From: Pigmentiphaga kullae
GTDB lineage: Bacteria > Pseudomonadota > Gammaproteobacteria > Burkholderiales > Burkholderiaceae_B
Assembly: GCF_004216695.1 (NCBI RefSeq)
Contig: NZ_SGXC01000003.1
Location: 310,001 to 374,000, forward strand
Direction of reading: 5' to 3'
DNA length: 64,000 nt
The translations under genes were made by a program, and so were the position numbers. Positions 26,628 through 35,547 of the stretch are shown in pieces. A model generated the notes under the pieces. That model did not search any database and was not told the DNA's origin. It was given only the letters and a program-made list of their open reading frames with translations. Positions within the stretch are counted from its first letter, which is position 1. Every line of letters begins with the position of its first letter.

Positions 26628-27752
26628 TCAGCGCAGCAGCGACGCCGGATCCTCGCGGTGCAGCCGGCGGACCGCGAACAGTCCCGAGATCAGCGCGATC
26701 GCCATGACGAGGATGGCGCATATGGCTGCCACCATGGGCGTCATGCGTACCGGCACGTTCTGTCCGCGCGCGATGGTCAGCAGCACGACGCACAGGATGG
26801 CGGCCAGCGCGGTGCCGGTCACGCCCACGCCGAACGCCTGCTTGAGCACCACCGTGCGCAGCGACGAGGCGCTGACGCCCATGGCCTTGAGCGTGGCGTA
26901 GGCGCGCATGGAGCCGGCGATGGCGGCGATCAGGGTCTGGCTGGTGATGGCGGCGCCCGCCAGGAACACCACGCCGGCCAGGAACAGCACGCCGGCGCCG
27001 GCGCCCGTTTGCAGCAGCCAGTACAACTGCGTCTTCTTGGAAAATTCCTTGCTGCTCCAGACCTCGTAGGCGCCGAAGCTGCGCTGGTTCGCGATCCGTT
27101 CGCGCACCGCCTCGGCTTCCGACGGATTGCGCGCCTTGGCGACGAAGTAGGTCGGCAGGTCGCCTTCGTCCGGCGTGCTGATCAGCCGCGCGGTGTCGGA
27201 CGAGGCCAGCACGTTGGCGCCGTCCAGGGCGCGCAGGCCGCTGATGACGCCGATGACGCGCACGGGATGGCCGTTGAGCGTGGCCTGTCCGCCTTGCCGC
27301 GTGCCCAGCTTGTGCAGGTCGGCGCGGTCCACGACGATGGTGCCGATCTCGGCCAGGCGCTCGCGCAGATCGGGCGACAGCAGCCGCGAAAAGAGCATGC
27401 CGCCCGGCCGGACGTCCACGCCCGACACGGCCACGCTCATGCCGCCATGCACCTCGGGGCTGCGCCATTCGGCCGAACGCAGGTAGAAGGGCTCGACCGC
27501 CGCGATGCCGCGGTCCATGCGCAGGGGCATCTCGATGTCGGGGTTCAGCGGCAGGCCCTGGTCGATGCTTTGCGTGCCGGGCGAGCCTATCCAGATGTCG
27601 GCGTCCGACGCGGTGATGTAGACCGCCGCGTTGCCGAATATGCCCAGCACCAGGCCGGCCTGGGCCAGGAGCAGCAGGCCGGAGAAGGCCACCGCCACCA
27701 CCGCGGGCAGGAAGCGCGGCCATTCGTGGATGAGAGTCTTGCGTGCGAGCAT
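26628..27752 (-). CDS. ABC transporter permease, FtsX/DevC-like
   Basis: A 374-residue MacB/FtsX-type permease. One membrane helix near residues 15-40 is followed by a large periplasmic domain (about 45-255) and three helices near the C-terminus, the last ending RRLHREDPASLLR. This topology is that of tripartite exporters such as DevBCA. No ATPase or fusion protein lies next to it. It is one base downstream of the outer-membrane component gene, so both form a two-gene operon. The natural partners, an ABC ATPase and a membrane fusion lipoprotein, are at 44458-46136. Confidence 0.9.
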   Translation of the reverse strand: MLARKTLIHEWPRFLPAVVAVAFSGLLLLAQAGLVLGIFGNAAVYITASDADIWIGSPGTQSIDQGLPLNPDIEMPLRMDRGIAAVEPFYLRSAEWRSPEVHGGMSVAVSGVDVRPGGMLFSRLLSPDLRERLAEIGTIVVDRADLHKLGTRQGGQATLNGHPVRVIGVISGLRALDGANVLASSDTARLISTPDEGDLPTYFVAKARNPSEAEAVRERIANQRSFGAYEVWSSKEFSKKTQLYWLLQTGAGAGVLFLAGVVFLAGAAITSQTLIAAIAGSMRAYATLKAMGVSASSLRTVVLKQAFGVGVTGTALAAILCVVLLTIARGQNVPVRMTPMVAAICAILVMAIALISGLFAVRRLHREDPASLLR

Positions 27753-27753
27753 G

Positions 27754-29199
27754 TCAGTGACTCGAGGCGGCGGATGACCGTTCTTCGCCGCGCCAGGCCG
27801 GGGCGCCGCCCACGGCCTTGTGCAGCGAGATGAACGCGAGATCCTGCGCCAGCGTGGTGGCCGACAGCGCGAGTTGGGCCTGGATGCGGCGCGAGGCGAG
27901 GTCGGCGTTGTCGAATTCGCTCGACAGTTTCGAGGCCGTCAGCCGCCCGGCGTGGTCGGCGGCCCGGCCGATCGCTTGCAGCGCGCGTTCCTCGGCTTCG
28001 CGGCGCTGGCGGTACTGGTCGAGTTCGATCAGCGCGGACTCGGCTTCGGACCATCCTTCCAGCACCGCCTGGCGGTAGGCCAGCAGGGCGGCGTCGAGTT
28101 CGTCGCTGCGGGCATGCGCGGCGGCCTGCCGCTGGCCCCAGTCGAACAGCGGAATGTCGATCAGCGGCCCCAGCGAGAAGATCGTCTGGGTATAGGTGGG
28201 CGTGTTGCGCCGGTTGAAGTTGTTGGCGAAGTTGCTGGCCACCGTGAGCGAACCGCCTATGCCCAGGCGGGGATAGAGATCGGCCCGGGCGATGCCCAGC
28301 GCGCCGGCGGCATCCAGCACGCGGGCCTGGGCCATCTGGACGTCCGGGCGGGTGCGCAGCATGTCGGCGGGCGTGCTGGCGATGGCGGCCGGCACGGCGG
28401 GGTTTGCGGCCAGGGCCGGTTCGCGGCTCCAGGCCGGATCGGGCTCGTGGCGGCCCAGGAGCACGGCCAGCTTGAGCGCGCTTTGCCGCACGGCCATGCC
28501 GGGGTCGGCCAGCGCGGCCCGGGCCTGCTCCAGCGCGGCCTGGGTCCGTTCGACGTCCACGCGCGATGCCAGGCGCGTGCGTTCCCGTAACGAGACAAGC
28601 TCCACCTGGCGCTCTTGCAGAGTGACCGCTTCCTTCAGCAGGCGCTGCCTGAGCTGGGCGCTGCGCAGTTCGCGCCAGGCGCGTACGACTTCGGCGGCGA
28701 CGCTGACCCGCGCGCCCTGCAAAGTGGCGGCGGCCGCGTCCACGCTGGCGCGGGCCTGCCGCTCGGCGCCTTCGCCGCGCCCGAACAGGCCGAATTCCCA
28801 GGTGGCATCGAACCCGGCCTGGAAATACGAACTGCTGGCGTCGGCGGCGACGGCATCGCGCGTGCGGAAATTCAGGTTGGGCAGGTAGGGTGCGTTGGCC
28901 GCGTCATGCAGCTTGCGCGCGGCCTGCAGGCGGGCATGGGCTTCGGCGATGGTCAGGTTGCCGGCCAGGGCCTGCTCCACCAGCCCGTCGAGCTGCGGGT
29001 CGCCGTAGGCCTTCCACCATTCGGCGGGCGCTGGCGCGGCCGCGCCCCGCGAAGCGTTGTTCCATTGCGGGGGGACGTCCGCTTGCAGGTCCGGCGCCGG
29101 AACGCTCACGCACCCGGTCAGCGCTGCGGCTGCCAGGACCAGTGTCCACCGGAGGCCGGGGCGGAGGGGAAAGGACTGCGAAAAGCGGGAAAAGGGCAT
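27754..29199 (-). CDS. Outer-membrane efflux lipoprotein (TolC/NodT family)
   Basis: A 481-residue NodT-type outer-membrane factor. The signal peptide ends in a lipobox LTGC near residue 33. Two outer-membrane-efflux domains follow, with long heptad-rich helices (for example residues 70-140 and 310-380). The start MPFSRFSQSF at 29199 is the first ATG with a proper signal; longer frames upstream are not signal-like. Its stop is one base before the permease ATG. It is divergent from the class III aminotransferase across a 400-base gap, so it marks the left edge of the cluster. It provides the exit duct for the split exporter proposed here. Confidence 0.93.
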   Translation of the reverse strand: MPFSRFSQSFPLRPGLRWTLVLAAAALTGCVSVPAPDLQADVPPQWNNASRGAAAPAPAEWWKAYGDPQLDGLVEQALAGNLTIAEAHARLQAARKLHDAANAPYLPNLNFRTRDAVAADASSSYFQAGFDATWEFGLFGRGEGAERQARASVDAAAATLQGARVSVAAEVVRAWRELRSAQLRQRLLKEAVTLQERQVELVSLRERTRLASRVDVERTQAALEQARAALADPGMAVRQSALKLAVLLGRHEPDPAWSREPALAANPAVPAAIASTPADMLRTRPDVQMAQARVLDAAGALGIARADLYPRLGIGGSLTVASNFANNFNRRNTPTYTQTIFSLGPLIDIPLFDWGQRQAAAHARSDELDAALLAYRQAVLEGWSEAESALIELDQYRQRREAEERALQAIGRAADHAGRLTASKLSSEFDNADLASRRIQAQLALSATTLAQDLAFISLHKAVGGAPAWRGEERSSAASSH

Positions 29200-29599
29200 G
29201 ACCGGGCGCGCAGAGGATCCGTGGGGCGTAAGGCGGCAGGAGCCCCGGCGTCGAGGGGCCCATCGCGACAGGCGTGATCTTACTGTCTGTTGGGCATCTG
29301 GCGCGAGCGGGGCGATATCGGCGAGCACTGGGCAGGCTATAATTTTGCCGCGGGAATGCCTAACTGAATGGTAATGGAAATGTCCACCATGGCCGTTTAC
29401 CCTATGCGCCTCTTGCAACAGGCGCAGCCCACCGGCCGTGTCGACGATGGCAGTTCACGGCTTTTCTGCGATACTGCGCAACGGCGGAGGGTCGGGAAGG
29501 TCGCCGGGGACTTCCCGTGTGCTTTCCTAGAACGATAAGCGGTGGGCGCCCAGCCCCCAAGACCCGCGGCCGCAACTGATCTCCCCGAGGTTTCCCTTA
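29200..29599. other. 400-base divergent control region
   Basis: No gene is apparent. A perfect TATAAT is at 29338-29343 on the plus strand, with no good -35 (bases 29315-29320 read ATATCG). If used, the transcript for the aminotransferase would carry a leader of about 250 bases. A hairpin GCGCCT / AGGCGC (29406-29425, eight-base loop) lies in that leader. The minus strand should carry the efflux promoter, which I could not place. A GAGG ribosome site ends at 29590 before the aminotransferase. Confidence 0.4.
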
Positions 29600-30976
29600 A
29601 TGAGCTCCGAATCCCAACTGCTTGCCGACGAAGCGCAATATTGCTCGTTCGGTGATACCGTCCATTACGTCAACCCGCCGAAGATCTTCGATCGCTGCGA
29701 AGGCAGCTACATGTACGATGCCCAGGGCACGCCGTACCTGGACCTGCAGATGTGGTACTCGGCCGTCAACTTCGGCTATGGCAACCAGCGCCTGAACAAC
29801 GTGCTCAAGAAGCAGCTGGACGTGCTGCCCCAGGTCGCCAGCCAGTACCTGCACCCGACCAAGATCGAACTGTCCAAGGTCATCGCGCAGGACGCCGAGC
29901 GCAAGTTCGGCTACAAGGGCCGCGTGCACTTCAACGTGGGCGGCTCGCAATCCGTCGAGGATTCGCTCAAGCTGGTGCGCAACGCCACGGAAGGCAAGAG
30001 CCTGATGTTCGCCTTCGAGGGCGGCTACCACGGCCGGACCCTGGGCGCCTCGGCCATCACCTCCAGCTACCGCTACCGCCGCCGCTACGGCCACTTCGGC
30101 GAGCGTGCCCACTTCGTGCCGTTCCCGTATCCGTTCCGCCGTCCGCGCGGCATGACGCCCGAGGAATACAGCGAACATTGCGTGGCCGGTTTCGCCCGCC
30201 TGTTCGAGACCGAATACAACGGCGTCTGGGATCCGAAGGTGGGGCAGGCCGAATACGCCGCGTTCTACGTCGAGGCCATCCAGGGTACCGGCGGCTACGT
30301 CGTGCCCCCGCCCGATTTCTTCAAGGGCCTGAAGAAGGTGCTGGACCAGTACGGCATCCTGCTGGTGGTCGATGAAATCCAGATGGGTTTCTATCGTACC
30401 GGCAAGCTCTGGGCCATCGAGCACTTCGGCGTCAAGCCCGACGTGCTGGTCTTCGGCAAGGCGCTCACGAACGGCCTGAATCCGCTGGCCGGCCTGTGGG
30501 CGCGCGAAGAACTCATCAACCCCACCGTGTTCCCGCCGGGATCGACCCACTCCACCTTCGCGTCCAATCCGCTCGGCACCGCCATCGGCCTGGAAACGAT
30601 GAAGATGCTGGCCGAGGTCGACTACGAGGCCATGGTGATGGCCAGCGGCAAGCACTTCCTGGAAGGCCTGAAGGACCTGCAGAAGCGCCATCGCGAGATC
30701 GGCGACGTCGACGGCCTGGGCCTGGCCCTGCGCGCCGAGATCTGCACCGAGGACGGCTTCACGCCCAACAAGGCGCTGCTGGACCGGATGGTCGACATCG
30801 GCCTGTCCGGCGACCTGGACTACAAGGGCAAGAAGATGGGCCTGGTCCTGGACGTCGGCGGCTACTACAAGAACGTCATCACGTTCGCGCCTTCGCTGCA
30901 CATCACGCCGGAAGAGATCGACCAGGGACTGGAACTGCTCGACCAGTTGCTGACTCGTGCAAAGAACGGCGGTTGA
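29600..30976 (+). CDS. Class III PLP-dependent aminotransferase
   Basis: A 458-residue fold-type I transaminase of the ornithine/GABA/acetylornithine group. The PLP lysine is K287 in LVFGKALTNG, and the aspartate that binds the pyridine nitrogen is in VVDEIQMGFYRTG. The FEGGYHGRTLG motif lies upstream. Family members move an omega-amino group from a diamine or omega-amino acid to 2-oxoglutarate. It heads the operon with the FemAB-like and ureohydrolase genes. The unusually long leader upstream is noted separately. A substrate derived from ornithine, lysine or a polyamine is likely, but not proven. Confidence 0.92.
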   Translation: MSSESQLLADEAQYCSFGDTVHYVNPPKIFDRCEGSYMYDAQGTPYLDLQMWYSAVNFGYGNQRLNNVLKKQLDVLPQVASQYLHPTKIELSKVIAQDAERKFGYKGRVHFNVGGSQSVEDSLKLVRNATEGKSLMFAFEGGYHGRTLGASAITSSYRYRRRYGHFGERAHFVPFPYPFRRPRGMTPEEYSEHCVAGFARLFETEYNGVWDPKVGQAEYAAFYVEAIQGTGGYVVPPPDFFKGLKKVLDQYGILLVVDEIQMGFYRTGKLWAIEHFGVKPDVLVFGKALTNGLNPLAGLWAREELINPTVFPPGSTHSTFASNPLGTAIGLETMKMLAEVDYEAMVMASGKHFLEGLKDLQKRHREIGDVDGLGLALRAEICTEDGFTPNKALLDRMVDIGLSGDLDYKGKKMGLVLDVGGYYKNVITFAPSLHITPEEIDQGLELLDQLLTRAKNGG

Positions 30977-32072
30977 GGTTGCCGGTCCGGGGGCGACCCC
31001 GGACTTCCTGCGGCCGTACCTGAACAGGTTGGAACCCGAGGGGCTGGTAGGCCATTTCCTGGCTTGCCCGCCCCAAGGCTTTTCTGCGTGGGTGACCGCC
31101 AGCGGCGGCCCGATGTTCCGTGCCCGGTTCGACCTGCTGACTACGGCCGACGACGGCGCCAAGCGCCTGGTGCGGCGCCTGCCGGGTTTTCGCTTCTGGA
31201 AGGGCCTGCTGCAGCCGCGCACCGCGTTCGTCGGTACGACCGTCTCGGAATACGCGCTGCTGGCCGCGGGCACGGATCCCGCGCGCCTGGCCGCGCAGTT
31301 GAAGGCCGAGTACGGCGGCCAGCAGCCGTTCCTGATCGTCAAGGACCTGCCGCAGGATTCGCCGCTGCTGAGCGCCGAGGAAAACGACTGCGCGGCGGCA
31401 TTGGCGCAGGCCTGCCAGGCCGAAGGCTTCGTGCTGGTGGAAGGCCAGGCGCTGGCCTATGTGCCCGTCGATTTCGCCAGCCTGGATGCCTATCTGGAAA
31501 GGGTGTCCTATTCGCGGCGCAAGAACATCCGCCGCAAGCTGCGCTCGCGCGCGGGGCTGGACATCGAGCGGGTCATGGCCGGCGATGCCCGGTTCGCGCG
31601 GCCCGAGGTGCTGCGCGAGTTCTACGCGCTGTACCGGAACGTCTACGACCAGAGCGAGATGCATTTCGACCTGCTGACCGAAGACTTCTTCCAGCGGGTG
31701 CTACAGGACGGCGACAGCGGCGGGATCATTTTCGTGTACCGCCGCGAAGGCCGGATGATCGGCTACAACATCTGTTTCGAGTGCGACGGCAACCTGGTCG
31801 ACAAGTACATCGGCTTCCAGTATCCCGACGCGCGCGACAACAACCTGTATTTCGTCAGTTGGATGGTCAATCTCGAATACGCGCTGGAGCGCGGCTTGCG
31901 CCACTACATCGCCGGCTGGACCGATCCCGAGGTGAAGTCCTACCTGGGCGCGTCGTTCACGTTCACGCGGCATGCGGTCTACATCCGCAATCCCTTGCTG
32001 CGGGCCGTGCTCAAGCGCTTCGCCGGGCGTTTCGAGGGCGACCGCACATGGAGCGAGGGCGACAAGCCGTGA
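30957..32072 (+). CDS. FemAB / GNAT-like acyltransferase
   Basis: A 371-residue protein of the GNAT superfamily with the two-domain look of FemAB-like transferases. The C-terminal half (about 170-350) has the catalytic-type segment GIIFVYRREGRMIGYNICFE and a GFQYPDARDNNLYF loop followed by a helix. A Lys/Arg-rich helix at about 185-200 (SYSRRKNIRRKLRSR) may bind a nucleic acid or acidic partner. GTG at 30957 overlaps the aminotransferase end by 20 bases. FemAB enzymes transfer aminoacyl groups, and plain GNAT enzymes use acetyl-CoA. I infer N-acylation or aminoacylation of the aminotransferase product or of the CphA-type polymer. Moderately sure of the fold. Confidence 0.75.
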   Translation: MQRTAVEVAGPGATPDFLRPYLNRLEPEGLVGHFLACPPQGFSAWVTASGGPMFRARFDLLTTADDGAKRLVRRLPGFRFWKGLLQPRTAFVGTTVSEYALLAAGTDPARLAAQLKAEYGGQQPFLIVKDLPQDSPLLSAEENDCAAALAQACQAEGFVLVEGQALAYVPVDFASLDAYLERVSYSRRKNIRRKLRSRAGLDIERVMAGDARFARPEVLREFYALYRNVYDQSEMHFDLLTEDFFQRVLQDGDSGGIIFVYRREGRMIGYNICFECDGNLVDKYIGFQYPDARDNNLYFVSWMVNLEYALERGLRHYIAGWTDPEVKSYLGASFTFTRHAVYIRNPLLRAVLKRFAGRFEGDRTWSEGDKP

Positions 32073-32944
32073 ATGCCGTTCCGCTGGTGCTCGATTTCGA
32101 CGATGCCTGCGGCAAGGTGGAAGGCGCCACGGTGCTGCCGCTGCAGTCCTGGCAGGAATCCGTGCGCTTCGGCTGCTCGCTGGCCACGTTCCGCGCGCTG
32201 CGGCGCGAGTTGGATGGAACCATCCCGGCGCAGCATGGCACGGTGCTGATGGGCAGCGGCGACTTCCACCACCTGAGCTGGCCCCTGATCGAGCGCATGC
32301 GCGCGCGCGGGCCTTTCCGCGTGGTGGTGTTCGACAATCATCCGGACAACATGCGCTATCTGTTCGGGATCCACTGCGGGTCGTGGGTGCGCAGGGTGGC
32401 CGCGCTGCCCTTCGTGTCGCACGTGCACGTGATCGGCATCACGTCAGGCGACGTGGGCTGGTCGCACAGCTGGGAAAACTATCTGCGTCCGCTGGCGGGC
32501 GGCAAGCTCAGCTACTGGTGCATGAACGTGGATGCCGGCTGGGCCCGGCTGCTGGGCCTGGGCGGCGCGGTGCGCAGCTTCGGCGGCCCGGATGCGCTGA
32601 TGGAGGCGGTGCTGCCCGTGCTGGGGGCCTCGTCCGAACCCACCTACGTCTCGATCGACAAGGATGTGTTCCACCCCGACGTGGCCCGCACCAACTGGGA
32701 CCAGGGCATCCTGCGCGAGGAGCACGTGGCCCGGGCGATCGGGGCGCTGTCGGGCCGCGTGATCGGCAGCGACATCACGGGCGAGGTCTCGCTGTACGAG
32801 TACCGCGCCTGGTGGAAACGGTGGCTGAGCGCCGCCGACGGCCAGGAGGCGCCTTCGGCGGAACTCCTGGCCCGCTGGCAGGCCCAGCAGCATGCGCTCA
32901 ATGCGCGACTGATTGCCCTGCTGGCTGCCGCATCGCCGCACTGA
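32069..32944 (+). CDS. Ureohydrolase (arginase/agmatinase) family protein
   Basis: A 291-residue arginase-fold protein. Manganese ligands fit the family: H67 in GSGDFHHLSW (like the GDHS block), D89, H91 and D93 in FDNHPDNM, and D197 and D199 in SIDKDVFHPD. Such enzymes cleave guanidino groups, acetylpolyamines or formiminoglutamate, or deacetylate polyamines. The metal set is complete but the surrounding residues differ from classical arginase, so the substrate is open. GTG 32069 overlaps the FemAB-like stop (GTGA), so it is coupled. Its 3' end overlaps the convergent cphA by 47 bases. It could act on arginine or on the beta-Asp-Arg product of cyanophycin. Confidence 0.82.
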   Translation: MNAVPLVLDFDDACGKVEGATVLPLQSWQESVRFGCSLATFRALRRELDGTIPAQHGTVLMGSGDFHHLSWPLIERMRARGPFRVVVFDNHPDNMRYLFGIHCGSWVRRVAALPFVSHVHVIGITSGDVGWSHSWENYLRPLAGGKLSYWCMNVDAGWARLLGLGGAVRSFGGPDALMEAVLPVLGASSEPTYVSIDKDVFHPDVARTNWDQGILREEHVARAIGALSGRVIGSDITGEVSLYEYRAWWKRWLSAADGQEAPSAELLARWQAQQHALNARLIALLAAASPH

Positions 32945-35519
32945 TCGCGCAATCGGCGGCGATGCGCTGCTCGATGTGGGCCAGCGCTTCCTCCACCTGA
33001 TCCACCAGGATCAGGCACAGGTCGCCCGCCCCGAGTTCATCCATGGCCGTGTCGATGGCCAGGAACTCGCCCCGGATCTCCCGCACGTCCTGCGCACGGG
33101 TCGCGCCCGCCAGTCCCTGGCGCAGCAGCGCGAGCACCTCGCCGTCCTCGCGGCCGCGCTGGCACTGGTCTTCGTACAGCACGACCTGGTCGAAGGCGGT
33201 GCCCAGGATTTCGGTCTGGCGGCAGATGTCCACGTCGCGGCGGTCGCCCGCTCCGCTGATGACCACCGAACGCCGCTTGGCGGGCATGCGCTCGATCGCG
33301 CGCACCAGCGCCTGGATGGCGTCGGGGTTGTGGCCATAGTCGGCGAAGATCGTGGCGCCGCGGAATTCGAAGCGGTTGAAGCGGCCGGGCGCGGTCTGGG
33401 CGTCGTTCACGAAGCTGGCCAGGCCGCGGCGGATGACCTGCCAGTCCAGGCCCAGGGCCCAGGCGGCGGCGATGGCCGCCATCGCGTTCTCGACCTGGAA
33501 GTCGATCGCGCCGTCGTAGGTCAGGGGAATGTCGGCCAGCGCGATGCGCTGTTCCTCGGCGCCGCGCGCCGCGACGATGGCCTGGCCGTCGCGATAGACC
33601 ACGCGCTGGTTCTTGGCGCGCTGGGTGGTGATCAGCGTGTGCTGGCGATCGTTCGAGAAGAAGATCACCGAGCCGGGGCAGCTGTCGGCCATGTTGGCGA
33701 CGTTGGGGTCGGTGGCATTGAGCACCGCGGTGCCGGTGGGCGCCACGTTCTCGACAATCACCCGCTTGACCACCGCGAGGTCCTCGACCGTGCTGATGAA
33801 ATTCAGGCCCAGATGGTCGCCCATGCCGATGTTGGTCACCACCGCCACGTCGCAGCGGTCGAAGCCCAGGCCCTCGCGCAGGATGCCGCCGCGCGCCGTC
33901 TCGAACACGGCCGCGTCGACGTCGGGGTGCAGCAGCACGTTGCGCGCGCTGCGCGGTCCGCTGCAGTCGCCCACGTCGATGCGCTGCTGGCCGATGTAGA
34001 CGCCGTCGGAATTGGTCATGCCGACCAGATGCCCGTTGACGCCTTGCAGGTGGGCGATCAGGCGCACGGTCGTGGTCTTGCCGTTGGTGCCGGCCACCGC
34101 GACCACGGGGATGCGGCCGTCGTCCTCGGGCGCGAACATGTCGGCGATGACGGCTTCGCCCACCGCACGCGGCTTGCCGTACGAGGGCGCGAGATGCATG
34201 CGCAGGCCGGGGGCGGCGTTGACTTCGACGATGGCGCCGCCCTGGCTTTCCAGCGGCTTGATGACGGTGCCGGCCACGATGTCCACGCCGCAGATGTCCA
34301 GGCCCACCGTGCGCGCGGCCGCGATGGCGTGGGCGGCGAACTCGGGGTGGACTTCGTCGGTGACGTCGGTGGCGGTACCGCCGGTGCTCAGGTTGGCGTT
34401 GTTGCGCAGGATGACCAGCGCGCCCTTGGGCGGGATGGAGTCGGGCGTGTAGCCCGCCTTGGCCAGGGTCGCGATGGCGATGTCGTCCAGGCGGATCTTG
34501 GTCAGGCTGGTGGCATGGCCCTCGCCGCGGCGGGGGTCCTTGTTCACTTCGTCCACCAGTTCGCGGATGGTATGCACCGCGTCGCCGAACACCTGCGGCG
34601 GATCGCGCCGCGAGGCCGCGACCAGGGTGCTGCCGACCACCAGCAGGCGGAAGTCGTGGCCGGGGATGTAGCGTTCGACCAGGACGGCCGACCCGTACTT
34701 CTCGGCCACGGCATAGGCCGCCAGGACCTGTTCGCGCGTCGAGATGTTGACCGCTACGCCCTTGCCCTGGTTGCCGTCGCGCGGCTTGACCACCACGGGC
34801 GCGCCGATCTCCTGCGCCGCCGCCCAGGCGTCCTCCGCATCCTCGACCGGACGGCCTTCAGGAACCGGGACGCCGGCGGCATGCAGCAGGGTCTTGGTCA
34901 GTTCCTTGTCCTGGGCGATGGCTTCGGCGATGGCGCTGCTGCGGTCCATCTCGGCCGCCTGGATGCGCCGCTGTTTCTTGCCCCAGCCGAACTGGATCAG
35001 GCTGCCCTGCGTCAGGCGGCGGAACGGAATGCCGCGCTGGACCCCCGCCTGCACGATGGAGCCGGTGCTGGGGCCGATGCGGACGTCCTCGTCCAGGTCG
35101 CGCAGCTGCGCCAGCGCGGCGTCGAGGTCGAAGGGCGTGTCATGCTCGGCGGCCCGGCACAGTTCGAGCGCGAACTTCAGAGCCAGCCTGCCGACTTCTT
35201 CCTCGGTGTACTCGACCACGACCTGATAGATGCCGGCCTCCAGCGTGGGGACGGTGCGCACGAAGGTGACCGGGCAGCCGGCCTGGGATTGCAGTCCCAG
35301 CGTGGCCAGGCCGAGGGCGCGGGCCATGGAGACGGAGCGCTCCTGGCCCGCCGGCTGCAACAGGCCGATGGCGGGAAAGCGGGCGCGCAGGCGCGCCTCG
35401 AAGCCGGGGATGCCGGCGATGGCGCGCTCGGCTTCGGTGCACGAGACGATCGCCTCGAGCGCGGTGCGCCGGCTCCACAGATTGGGGCCGCGCAGCGCAC
35501 GGATACGTGAGACTTCCAT
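32898..35519 (-). CDS. cphA: Cyanophycin synthetase (full length)
   Basis: An 873-residue enzyme that polymerises aspartate and arginine to cyanophycin. The ATP-grasp domain (about 200-470) has VVVKPRDGNQGKG, and the Mur-ligase-like domain starts with the intact loop VAGTNGKTTTVRL near residue 475. The N-terminal domain is of family length (about 160 residues). The start MEVSRIRALRGPNLWSRRTA is typical. It follows the shortened cphA' gene by 28 bases in one operon and overlaps the convergent ureohydrolase by 47 bases. The substrate can only be inferred: family members use Asp and Arg, sometimes Lys. Confidence 0.93.
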   Translation of the reverse strand: MEVSRIRALRGPNLWSRRTALEAIVSCTEAERAIAGIPGFEARLRARFPAIGLLQPAGQERSVSMARALGLATLGLQSQAGCPVTFVRTVPTLEAGIYQVVVEYTEEEVGRLALKFALELCRAAEHDTPFDLDAALAQLRDLDEDVRIGPSTGSIVQAGVQRGIPFRRLTQGSLIQFGWGKKQRRIQAAEMDRSSAIAEAIAQDKELTKTLLHAAGVPVPEGRPVEDAEDAWAAAQEIGAPVVVKPRDGNQGKGVAVNISTREQVLAAYAVAEKYGSAVLVERYIPGHDFRLLVVGSTLVAASRRDPPQVFGDAVHTIRELVDEVNKDPRRGEGHATSLTKIRLDDIAIATLAKAGYTPDSIPPKGALVILRNNANLSTGGTATDVTDEVHPEFAAHAIAAARTVGLDICGVDIVAGTVIKPLESQGGAIVEVNAAPGLRMHLAPSYGKPRAVGEAVIADMFAPEDDGRIPVVAVAGTNGKTTTVRLIAHLQGVNGHLVGMTNSDGVYIGQQRIDVGDCSGPRSARNVLLHPDVDAAVFETARGGILREGLGFDRCDVAVVTNIGMGDHLGLNFISTVEDLAVVKRVIVENVAPTGTAVLNATDPNVANMADSCPGSVIFFSNDRQHTLITTQRAKNQRVVYRDGQAIVAARGAEEQRIALADIPLTYDGAIDFQVENAMAAIAAAWALGLDWQVIRRGLASFVNDAQTAPGRFNRFEFRGATIFADYGHNPDAIQALVRAIERMPAKRRSVVISGAGDRRDVDICRQTEILGTAFDQVVLYEDQCQRGREDGEVLALLRQGLAGATRAQDVREIRGEFLAIDTAMDELGAGDLCLILVDQVEEALAHIEQRIAADCAISAAMRQPAGQSVAH

Positions 35520-35547
35520 GATGGGTTTCCTGTGCGTTTCCCAGGCT

